Assembly (NCBI GenBank): GCA_963714145.1
Contig: OY970235.1
Location: 4,960,001 to 5,024,000, forward strand
DNA: 64,000 nucleotides
From: JBBWZH01 sp035544115
GTDB taxonomy: Bacteria; Actinomycetota; Actinomycetes; Mycobacteriales; CADCTP01
Direction: 5' to 3'
Positions within the stretch are counted from its first letter, which is position 1. Each line of letters starts with the position of its first letter. Of this stretch, positions 57,545 to 64,000 are shown piece by piece. The notes beneath the pieces are model-generated. The model was not told the origin of the DNA, made no database searches, and saw only the letters and a program-made list of their open reading frames with translations. The position numbers and the translations under genes were made by a program.

Positions 57545-57880
57545 CCCGAGCATCCGCCCTGACCGCCCCGTACGCCCCGTACGCCCGGCGGGTGATGGAT
57601 TCCGGCCACCGGTGACGGCGTCGCTCCGGCGGTGACGGCTCCGGCACGCCGGTGACGGCGTACAGCCATCACCGGTTGCTCCAAGTCATCACCGGCGAGG
57701 TGGGTCCGTCACCGGGCGGGTGCGGGCCCGCCAGCGGCCGGGTAGAGCCGTCACCGGCCGGCGCCGCCAGGCCGTCGGGGGGCCGGGGCGCCAACTGGAG
57801 GTCCGGGCCAGGCCCACCCCTGGCCCGGACCTTCATCGGTTCTTCACCGCAATCCGGGCGGGCCCAGGCAAAATCGGCTG
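57545..57880 (+). other. Intergenic region with short GGTGACGG-type repeats, a terminator hairpin and 11-bp direct repeats
   Basis: At 57600-57740, GGTGACGGC occurs several times in direct and inverted orientation, related to the array at 49176-49400. A perfect 12-bp-stem hairpin (57801-57830; GTCCGGGCCAGG with CCTGGCCCGGAC around a 6-nt loop) probably ends the phyH transcript. Then CTTCATCGGTT and CTTCACCGCAA (57831-57852) form an 11-bp direct repeat 29 bases before the response-regulator start. Confidence 0.6.
57801..57830 (+). terminator. Hairpin upstream of the response-regulator gene
   Basis: GTCCGGGCCAGG (57801-57812) and CCTGGCCCGGAC (57819-57830) form a perfect 12-bp stem with loop CCCACC. 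It lies 256 bp after phyH and 50 bp before the next gene, so it is either a distal terminator or an attenuator. Confidence 0.6.
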
Positions 57881-58624
57881 GTGAGCGCACGGGTTCTGGT
57901 CGCCGAGGACGACCCCAAGCAGGCCCACCTGATCCGGGTGTACCTGGAGCGGGACGGGCACAGCGTGCTGGTCGTGCACGACGGCCGCCGGGCGATCGAG
58001 CACAGCCGGGCCCGCAAGCCCGACCTGCTGGTGCTCGACGTCATGATGCCCGGGGTGGACGGGCTGGACGTGTGCCGGATCCTGCGGGCCGAGTCCGACC
58101 TGCCGATCCTGCTGCTGACCGCGCGCAGCACCGAGGACGACAAGCTGCTCGGCCTGGACATCGGCGCCGACGACTACGTGACCAAGCCGTACAGCCCGCG
58201 CGAGCTGGCCGCCCGGGTCCGCGCGCTGCTGCGCCGGGCCGGCAAGGGCACCCCGGTCGCCGCCGACCTGCACGCGGTGGGCGACCTGGAGATCGACGCG
58301 GCCCGGTTCGAGGTGCGCATCGGCGGCCGGCCGATCGTGCTGACCGCCAAGGAGTTCGGCATCCTCGAGGTGCTGGCGGCCGAGCCCGGCCGGGTGTTCA
58401 CCCGGGCCCAGATCATCGACCGGGCGTTCGGGTTCGACCACTACGTGTTGGAGCGTACGGTCGATGCCCACGTGATGAACCTGCGCCGCAAGATCGAGCA
58501 GGACCCGGCCGAGCCACGGTACGTGCAGACCGTGTACGGCCGGGGTTACCGGCTGGCCGAACCGGCCGGGGCGCCGCCGACGGGGGCGCCGCCGGCCGGG
58601 GCGCCGCCGGCCGGGGCCGCGTGA
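57881..58624 (+). CDS. OmpR/PhoB-family response regulator
   Basis: 247 residues. Receiver domain 1-115 with acidic pocket EDD at about 9-11, phosphoacceptor D53 (LLVLDVMMPGVDG), switch Thr in LLTARS and the conserved Lys in VTKPYSPREL. Winged-helix DNA-binding domain about 135-235 (IVLTAKEFGILEVLAAEPGRVFTRAQIIDRAFGFDHYVLERTVDAHVMNLRRKIEQDP to VQTVYGRGYRL). The tail GAPPTGAPPAGAPPAGAA is a short repeat. A GTG start at 57881 overlaps nothing upstream; its stop overlaps the histidine kinase GTG. Possible binding sites are the 11-bp direct repeats at 57831-57852. Confidence 0.93.
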   Translation: MSARVLVAEDDPKQAHLIRVYLERDGHSVLVVHDGRRAIEHSRARKPDLLVLDVMMPGVDGLDVCRILRAESDLPILLLTARSTEDDKLLGLDIGADDYVTKPYSPRELAARVRALLRRAGKGTPVAADLHAVGDLEIDAARFEVRIGGRPIVLTAKEFGILEVLAAEPGRVFTRAQIIDRAFGFDHYVLERTVDAHVMNLRRKIEQDPAEPRYVQTVYGRGYRLAEPAGAPPTGAPPAGAPPAGAA

Positions 58625-60453
58625 GCTTCCGGCTGCGGGTGCTGGCGCTGGTCGCGCTGGTCGCGGTGACCGCGGTCGGGGCGACCGCGTACCTGGCGTT
58701 CAAGCAGGCGTCCCGGCAGGTCACCGAGTCGGCTGCGGCCGACTCCGCGACCACCAACCGGATCGTCACCGACCTGGCCAACTTCGCCCGGCTGCACGGC
58801 ACCTGGGAGGGCGTGCCGCGGCTCGTCGAGGTGCTCACCGGCACCACCGGGCAGCGGATCCGGCTGGTCACCGAGGACGGCCAGGTGATCGTGGACACCG
58901 ACACGCTGGCCGGCCGGGCCACCCGCCCGGTGACCAGCCAGCCGACCCTGGTCGACCCGCGCCCGCGGCTGAGCCTGCCGGCCGATCTGTCCAGGCTGGA
59001 CCCGTACGGGACGATCCTGGTCGACGGACCAACGGCGCAGTCCACGCTGCCGCCGAGCACACCGGGCGTAACGGACCCACCGACCCCACCGCAGGGGCTG
59101 CCGCGGACCGAAGCGCCGGTGCAGGTGAGCGACCCGAAGCTGGCCGAGGAGGCCAAGCTGGGGCGTGGCTTCACCTGGGTGGCGATGGCGGTGACCCAGC
59201 GGGAGATCCAGCTGTACCGGTCCGGCGTCCGGTTGGCGGCCTGCCTGAGCCGGCACGGGGTGCGGACCACGGTGCTGGCCGACCCGCTCGGCGTGCCCCG
59301 GTACGGCGTGGACCCGGCCAACGCCCGGTCGGCGCCGGACCCGGTCACGCTCTGCCGGGCGGCCGCCGGCGCCACCGACCGGACCAGCAGCCAGGAGATC
59401 AGCATCAACGCCTGCGCCAAGGTCTCCCCGCAGTTGGGCAACTGCCTGCAGCAGGCGTTCTCGGCGGAGGTGGAGGACGTCGCCCCGGTGCCGCTGCGGG
59501 TCTACCTCGGCGCGGTCGGGGACGCCTCGCGTCGGCTCGCCCCCGGGCCGGTGATCGCCGCCGCGGTGCTGGTCGCGCTGCTGGCGCTGGCCGGCACCGC
59601 GCTGCTCAGCCGGCGGGTGCTGCGGCCGATCGGGGTGCTCACCTCGGCGGCCCACCGGCTCGGTGCCGGCGATCTGAGCCTGCGGGTGCCGGCGGTGGGC
59701 CGGGACGAGCTGGCCCAGCTGGCCCGCTCGTTCAACCGGATGGCCGACTCGCTGCAGCGCGGCGAGGAGCGGCAGCGCCGGCTGGTCGCCGACGTGGCGC
59801 ACGAGCTGCGGACCCCGCTGGCGAACCTGCGCGGCTACCTGGAGGCGCTCAAGGACGGCGTGCTGCCGATCAGCCCCGAGCTGTTCGCCAGCCTGCACGA
59901 AGAAGCCGTGCTGCAGCAGCGGATCGTGGACGACCTGCAGGACCTGGCCCTGGCCGAGGCGGGCGTGCTCGCCTACCACATGGCCTCGACCGACCTGACC
60001 GAGCTGCTGGAGACCTGCCGGAACGCGCAGCAGGCGGTGGCCGAGGCGGCCCGGGTGACGCTGCGGGTGGCGGCCGACGGGCCGGTGGTGGCGCTGGTGG
60101 ACCCGGACCGGCTGCGGCAGGTGCTCGGCAACCTGGTCGCCAACGCGGTGCGGGCCACCCCGGCCGGCGGCTCGGTCACGCTCGACGCGGCCGGGCCGGT
60201 CGGCGGCTGGGCCACCCTGACGGTCCGGGACACCGGGGTCGGTATCGCCGCGGCCAACCTGCCGCACGTGTTCGATCGGTTCTGGCGGGCCGACGCGGCC
60301 CGTGGCCGGGCCACCGGCGGCAGCGGTCTGGGGCTGGCCATCGCCCGGCAGATCGTCGCCGACCACGGCGGCCAGATCCGGGTGGAGAGCCAGCCCGGCG
60401 CCGGCACCACGTTCACCATCGCGCTGCCGGCCCGCTCGCCCCGCGACCGCTGA
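58621..60453 (+). CDS. Sensor histidine kinase, partner of the upstream response regulator
   Basis: 610 residues from GTG 58621 (4-nt overlap with the regulator). TM1 is at about 5-27. The extracellular sensor domain (about 28-305) contains four Cys (CLSRHG, LCRAAAG, NACAK, GNCLQQ) and Pro-rich loops. TM2 is at about 310-330 (APGPVIAAAVLVALLALAGTALL). HAMP (RRVLRPIGVLTSAAHRLGAGDLSLRVP) follows, then the H box with H394 (DVAHELRTPLANLRGYLEAL) and HATPase_c (VLGNLVANAVRATPAGGSV, DTGVGI, GGSGLGLAIARQIVADHGG). The signal is unknown; the Cys-containing periplasmic part may sense redox, metal or envelope state. A hairpin terminator follows. Confidence 0.93.
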   Translation: MSFRLRVLALVALVAVTAVGATAYLAFKQASRQVTESAAADSATTNRIVTDLANFARLHGTWEGVPRLVEVLTGTTGQRIRLVTEDGQVIVDTDTLAGRATRPVTSQPTLVDPRPRLSLPADLSRLDPYGTILVDGPTAQSTLPPSTPGVTDPPTPPQGLPRTEAPVQVSDPKLAEEAKLGRGFTWVAMAVTQREIQLYRSGVRLAACLSRHGVRTTVLADPLGVPRYGVDPANARSAPDPVTLCRAAAGATDRTSSQEISINACAKVSPQLGNCLQQAFSAEVEDVAPVPLRVYLGAVGDASRRLAPGPVIAAAVLVALLALAGTALLSRRVLRPIGVLTSAAHRLGAGDLSLRVPAVGRDELAQLARSFNRMADSLQRGEERQRRLVADVAHELRTPLANLRGYLEALKDGVLPISPELFASLHEEAVLQQRIVDDLQDLALAEAGVLAYHMASTDLTELLETCRNAQQAVAEAARVTLRVAADGPVVALVDPDRLRQVLGNLVANAVRATPAGGSVTLDAAGPVGGWATLTVRDTGVGIAAANLPHVFDRFWRADAARGRATGGSGLGLAIARQIVADHGGQIRVESQPGAGTTFTIALPARSPRDR

Positions 60454-60468
60454 CCCGCGGGTGCCCCG

Positions 60469-60494
60469 CTGTCCGCACTGCCCACTGTGGACAG
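60469..60494 (+). terminator. Terminator of the two-component operon
   Basis: CTGTCCGCA (60469-60477) pairs with TGTGGACAG (60486-60494) with one G-T wobble and an 8-nt loop, 16 bases after the kinase stop. Confidence 0.55.
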
Positions 60495-60548
60495 TTCGGC
60501 GGCAGCCCGGCTGGTCGCGCCGCCGTAGGCCCGGGCGCCCCAGCCTGT

Positions 60549-61106
60549 CTACAGTGGACGGATGACCCGGCAGGGGTTGCCGGCGGCCAGCACCCGGTCC
60601 GGGATGTCCTGGGTGACCACGCTGCCGGCGCCGATCACCGCGTCCACGCCGATGGTGACGCCCGGGCAGACGATCGCGCCGCCGCCCAGCCACGCGCCGT
60701 CGCCGATGATGATCGGCTCGCCGGACTGCAGCCCGGTGTGCCGCACCGCCGGGTCCAGCGGGTGGGTCGGCGTGAGCAGTTGGACGTTCGGCCCCATCCG
60801 CACGTCGTCGCCGATGGTGACCGTGGCCACGTCCAGGATCACCACGCCGATGTTGATGAAGGTGCGGCTGCCGATCGTCGTCTGGTAGCCGTAGTTGAGG
60901 TGGATCGGCGGCAGCACCCAGGTGTGCTCCCCGACCGCGCCGAGCAGCTTGGCCAGGATCTCCGGCCGGCGGCCCTGGTCGGCACCGCGCGTCTCGTTGT
61001 ACTCGCAGACGAGCTCGGCACACCGGTCGAGGTCAGCGCGTAGGTCCGGATCGCCGTCGAGGCGGTACAGGTCGCCCCGAAGCATGCGATCTTTCATCTC
61101 ACCCAC
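60549..61106 (-). CDS. maa: Maltose/galactoside O-acetyltransferase (left-handed beta-helix)
   Basis: 185 residues from GTG 61106, with GGGAGGGAG five bases upstream. The N-terminal Mac domain (MKDRMLRGDLYRLDGDPDLRADLDRCAELVCEYNETRG) is followed by hexapeptide repeats. The catalytic His lies in LLTPTHPLDPAVRHTGLQSGEPI; the coils continue with IGDGAWLGGGAIVCPGVTIGVDAVIGAGSVVTQDIPDRVLAAGNPCRVIRPL. It transfers acetyl from acetyl-CoA to a sugar hydroxyl, probably for detoxification of non-metabolised sugars. The stop codon lies within the palindrome GTCTACAGTGGAC (60547-60559). Confidence 0.92.
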   Translation of the reverse strand: MGEMKDRMLRGDLYRLDGDPDLRADLDRCAELVCEYNETRGADQGRRPEILAKLLGAVGEHTWVLPPIHLNYGYQTTIGSRTFINIGVVILDVATVTIGDDVRMGPNVQLLTPTHPLDPAVRHTGLQSGEPIIIGDGAWLGGGAIVCPGVTIGVDAVIGAGSVVTQDIPDRVLAAGNPCRVIRPL

Positions 61107-61283
61107 GCGCGCACTCCCTCCCGGCACCTAGTCGTACCGCACCGGTGCGTACCCCGCCATTTGGAGCGTCGCACACCGGCCCGGCCAGCCCGCAGCCGGG
61201 CCGGGCCCGGCACAGCGGACAACCGCGCACTGTCCACATGCGAACTCGCTCCGGCGGCACCGACCCGGCGGCCGCCGGCCGGC

Positions 61284-63059
61284 TCACTTCTGGATCTGGA
61301 AGGTGAGCTCGCTCAGGCTGACCAGCGGCGGACCGGAGGCGTCCCGGGCGTCGTAGGCGTCCACGATCACCGCCCGGACGCTGGTCACGCCGGCCGCCTT
61401 CACGTCGAACTGCTGCGGGCCGGCGCTGTCGGTCAGGTCGACGGGCGTGCAGGTGCCGTCGGAGAACAGCAGGTCGAGCTGGCGCGGCCGGGCCTGCCGG
61501 GGCCGCTCGTCGTTGCCCTCGGCGAGGCCCGCCTGGACGATCACCCGGGCCACCGCGGACGGCTGCTTGAACGTGATCACCAGCGCCGGCGCCCCGCCGG
61601 CCCGGTGGCAGGGCTGGCCGTTCGTACCGACCGGCGCCCAGGGCGCCGCCCAGGCCCGGCCCGGGTCGCCGTCCACCGCGAAGCCCACGTCGAAACCGGG
61701 CAGCGGCTTGGTCGCCGGGTCGGTCGCGGCCTGGTCCACCGGCACGTTCTCGTACGAGTGCGGCAGGAAACGATCGATCTGGCTGGTCACCCGCGCGCGC
61801 AGATCGCCGCCCCAGGGCCCGAACTGGGCAACGCCGATACCCAGGCTGCCGAGCAGGAAGGTGGCCCGGAACAGCTGGGTGCGCGCCGACGCTCCGACGT
61901 TGTACGTGGCCCGCATGCCGCGGTTGGCCGCCCGCATCGAGCGGCGGAAGTCCCGACCGCTGCCGAACATCTCGCCGAGCCGGCGGTACCAGGGCAGCCG
62001 GTGGGTGTCCGTGCCGGTGCTGGCCGCCGTGGCCGGGCGGACCAGGCTGTTGCCGCACCGGCAGAACCGCCGGCCGGCCGGGACCGCGTTGCCGCAGACC
62101 GGGCAGCGCAGCTCGCCGAGCTCCAGCGGGCGGGCCGCCGAGGGGGCCGGGGCCGGCGCCGGCACCCCGTGCGGCGCGGTGACCCGGCCCAGCGGCTGGC
62201 GCGGCAGGTCGGCCTCCTCCTGCGGCTGCACCGCGTCGAAGCCGCCGCTGATTCCGCTGCCGGCCCCGGCACCGGGGCCGGACTGGTCCGGCGGGGGCGG
62301 CGGGCCGGTCGGGTTGCGCGGCGCGACCCGGGTCTGCTGGTCGCCGGCGATGCTCACGCCGATGGTCCGCTCCGGCACCCGCGGCGCCAGCGGATCGATC
62401 GGCGTGACCCGGCCCAGTTGCACGGTGTTCACCGTGCGCCTGGCGCCGGGCGGGGTGACCACCGCGCGCGGCGGCGGCTGCTCCGGCGGCGGGCCGGGCA
62501 CCGGCCCGGTGTCGATCCCCGGCGGTGCCGCGGGGCCGCCGTGCTGGCTACCGTGCTGGCTGCCGTACGGGCCGGGCTGCGGCGTCTCCGGCCAGTACTG
62601 GCCGGGCGGCTGCCGCGGGTCACGGTCGGGCCACTGCTGGGCCGGCGGCTGCGCGGGCTGGCTGCGCTGCTCGCTCGGATCGGGCCACTGCCGGGCCGGG
62701 CGCTGGCCGGGCCACTGGTAGGGCTGCTGCTGGTACGGCTCGTATGGCTGGCCGGAGTCGTGCCGCTGCTGCTCGTACTGCGGCTGCTCGTACTGCTGCG
62801 GTTGCTCGTACTGGGGTTGCTCGTACTGAGGTTGCTGGGGCTGCTCGTAGGGCGGCTGCGCGGGCGGCTGGGCCGGCCACTGCTGGCCCGGCCGCTGCTG
62901 GCCGGGCCACTGCTGCGGCGACTGCGGGGCGGGTGGCTGCTGCTGGGTCTGGCCACCGGGCGCGGCGTTGCCGCGCGACCAGCCCAGGTACGCCCGGCAG
63001 GACGAGCAGTGGACGGCGTCGTCCGGGTTCGGCTCCCGGCAACGATTGCAAACGATCAT
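61284..63059 (-). CDS. Zinc-ribbon protein with Gln/Tyr/Pro-rich repeats and a C-terminal discoidin-like domain
   Basis: 591 residues. An N-terminal zinc ribbon (CNRCREPNPDDAVHCSSC) is followed by a long low-complexity region (about 35-200) with YEQPQ-type repeats and Pro/Gln/Trp. A second zinc ribbon is at about 325-345 (CPVCGNAVPAGRRFCRCG). Then come a basic segment, one weak hydrophobic stretch (LFRATFLLGSLGIGVAQFGPW) and a beta-sandwich discoidin/F5-8C-like C-terminus (FAVDGDPGRAWAAPWAP to PSAVARVIVQAGL to VTSVRAVIVDAYDARDASGPPLVSLSELTFQIQ). Such architectures occur in actinobacterial type VII- or scaffold-associated proteins. The upstream gene's stop overlaps its ATG, so both are made together. 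Confidence 0.8.
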   Translation of the reverse strand: MIVCNRCREPNPDDAVHCSSCRAYLGWSRGNAAPGGQTQQQPPAPQSPQQWPGQQRPGQQWPAQPPAQPPYEQPQQPQYEQPQYEQPQQYEQPQYEQQRHDSGQPYEPYQQQPYQWPGQRPARQWPDPSEQRSQPAQPPAQQWPDRDPRQPPGQYWPETPQPGPYGSQHGSQHGGPAAPPGIDTGPVPGPPPEQPPPRAVVTPPGARRTVNTVQLGRVTPIDPLAPRVPERTIGVSIAGDQQTRVAPRNPTGPPPPPDQSGPGAGAGSGISGGFDAVQPQEEADLPRQPLGRVTAPHGVPAPAPAPSAARPLELGELRCPVCGNAVPAGRRFCRCGNSLVRPATAASTGTDTHRLPWYRRLGEMFGSGRDFRRSMRAANRGMRATYNVGASARTQLFRATFLLGSLGIGVAQFGPWGGDLRARVTSQIDRFLPHSYENVPVDQAATDPATKPLPGFDVGFAVDGDPGRAWAAPWAPVGTNGQPCHRAGGAPALVITFKQPSAVARVIVQAGLAEGNDERPRQARPRQLDLLFSDGTCTPVDLTDSAGPQQFDVKAAGVTSVRAVIVDAYDARDASGPPLVSLSELTFQIQK

Positions 63060-64000
63060 GCCGTCTCCACCATGGCCAACTCACGATCCAGTGCATCCGG
63101 GTCCAGGCCGAGGCCGGAGCCGGTCGAGGTGTAGCCCAGCTCGGCCGGGTCGGGCAGGCCGAGCAGCAGGCCGGCCGGGTCGAGCGGGGCGCCGGTCGCG
63201 TCCCAGGCGGCCAACAGCAGGTGCGGCGGACCGCCGTCAGCCGGCGCGACCGTGCCCAGGACGGCGCCGGCCGGCACCCAGGACCCGTCCGCGACCGTGA
63301 CGCTGGCCACGGCGAGCCGGGCGTACCCGAACTCCAGCCCGTCGTCGGTGCGCAGCCGCAGCACGCCGTCCGCGGGCCGGTCGACGACCCCGGCGGCGAT
63401 CGCGTGCGCCGGCGTGCCGGCGGGGGCCATCAACACCGCGCCGGCCGGGTCGGGACGGACCGGCGGCGTGCCGGGCAGCGGCTGGAACCGCCGCCCGACC
63501 GCAACGGTCGCTGCGAGTAACGCCGGCCCGGACCCCGCCCCGGACGCGGGCCTGGAAGACCGCCCGGACGGCCGGTCAACTCTGCCCGGACGGGAAGCGA
63601 CCAGACCGGAAAGATCCGCCTCAACCAACCCTTGACCCAGCCCCAGTGGGCCACCCGGCCGCTCCGCGGCCGGCAGCACCGGCGGTGCCGGCGCGGGTGC
63701 CGCGGGTGGCTCCCAGGCCGCCGGCGCCGCAGCCGCCGGTGCTGGCGCCGGCGGCACCACTGGCGGTGCTGACGGTGGCGATGCGGGTGGCTGCCAGGCC
63801 GTCGGTGCCGCAGCCGTCGGCGCTGGAGCCGCCGGTGCTGGAGCCGGTGCTGCCGTGGGTGGCTGCCAGGCTGTCGGTGCTGGAGCCGGCGATGCCGGCG
63901 CGGGTGGCGTGGGTGGCTGCCAGGCTGCCGGCGCTGCAGCCGGCGGTGCTGGCGCGGGTGGCTGCCAGGTCGGCGGGGTGGGATACGGCTCGGCGACCTG
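63056..64000 (-). CDS. Pro/Ala-rich repeat protein with degenerate M23-like domain; 5' end outside window
   Basis: The frame is open from the right edge to the stop at 63056. The visible N-terminal side is a Pro/Ala-rich low-complexity region with recurrent WQPP/WEPP motifs (TAWQPPT, AWQPPA, AAWEPPAA). The C-terminal 130 residues (AGVVDRPADGVLRLRTDDGLEFGYARLAVASVTVADGSWVPAGAVLGTVAPADGGPPHLLLAAWDATGAPLDPAGLL) follow the fold pattern of M23/LytM peptidases, but the His/Asp metal ligands (Y-x-HL, PHLHF) are replaced (YARL, PHLLL), so it is probably non-catalytic. It overlaps the zinc-ribbon gene by ATGA. Function may be binding or scaffolding; that is inference. Confidence 0.75.
   Translation of the reverse strand, partial: QVAEPYPTPPTWQPPAPAPPAAAPAAWQPPTPPAPASPAPAPTAWQPPTAAPAPAPAAPAPTAAAPTAWQPPASPPSAPPVVPPAPAPAAAAPAAWEPPAAPAPAPPVLPAAERPGGPLGLGQGLVEADLSGLVASRPGRVDRPSGRSSRPASGAGSGPALLAATVAVGRRFQPLPGTPPVRPDPAGAVLMAPAGTPAHAIAAGVVDRPADGVLRLRTDDGLEFGYARLAVASVTVADGSWVPAGAVLGTVAPADGGPPHLLLAAWDATGAPLDPAGLLLGLPDPAELGYTSTGSGLGLDPDALDRELAMVETA

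Noticed and set aside
1..64000. tRNA, rRNA or riboswitch genes
   Set aside because: None was recognised by eye; a tRNAscan-SE and Rfam search would be decisive.

Overview
The window is very GC-rich (roughly 72% by eye). It has dense short-spaced genes, frequent GTG starts, many 4-nt ATGA/GTGA overlaps, TTGACA-N18-TANNNT promoters, an IdeR/DtxR-type iron box and two ECF sigma factor units. It therefore comes from a high-GC actinomycete; the gene content suits a soil Micromonosporaceae/Actinoplanes-like genome, but that placement is inference.

Layout. (1) 1-5.1 kb: a LacI-type regulator divergent from an operon for an M24 'pita-bread' hydrolase, TPP-dependent dehydrogenase E1 alpha and beta, and an aldehyde dehydrogenase cut by the window edge, with promoter and paired operators visible. 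(2) 5.1-10.4 kb: ECF42-type sigma factor with its DGPF partner, an ABC-F ATPase, and a SigE-type ECF factor coupled to a membrane-anchored extracytoplasmic protein. (3) 10.4-15.9 kb: a toxin-antitoxin island with HTH-MNT/HEPN, an intact IS3-family element, an acidic antitoxin/VapC pair, a related acidic protein/ASCH pair, and a CopG-like antitoxin/DUF5615 PIN-like pair. (4) 16-22.6 kb: PoxB, a secreted peptidoglycan-binding protein, a TetR/two-VOC-domain operon and a molybdopterin oxidoreductase. (5) 22.6-38.3 kb: two carbohydrate/polyol uptake systems facing each other. System A has a LacI regulator, a frameshifted binding protein, an ATPase, a permease and a polyol-type dehydrogenase. System B has an ATPase, two permeases, a binding protein, a cupin and a HIBADH-like dehydrogenase, with a divergent LacI regulator and an amidohydrolase. 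(6) 38.3-49.1 kb: a small secreted protein, a collapsed DUF1800/DUF1501 relic, an iron-box-controlled small protein, a secreted GH35 beta-galactosidase, an ABCG-like exporter, a MoCo-sulfurase-like PLP enzyme, and an APC permease coupled to an acetamidase/formamidase. (7) 49.1-64 kb: a repeat-filled spacer with a duplicated luxR 3' end, a large LuxR regulator, a lactate-monooxygenase-like enzyme, a TetR/MFS pair with three operators, a PhyH dioxygenase, a two-component system, an acetyltransferase, and two coupled surface/scaffold-type proteins cut by the right edge.

The window is mostly a substrate-sensing and uptake region. Each catabolic unit sits beside its own local regulator, and the operator sequences of the three LacI proteins can be read directly. 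The least explained signals are: the acidic protein/ASCH module that resembles the neighbouring vapBC antitoxin; the iron-box-controlled 93-aa protein; an iterated 13-nt palindrome with an AT-rich centre throughout the window; and short tandem repeats that expand both inside protein linkers and in two regulatory spacers.
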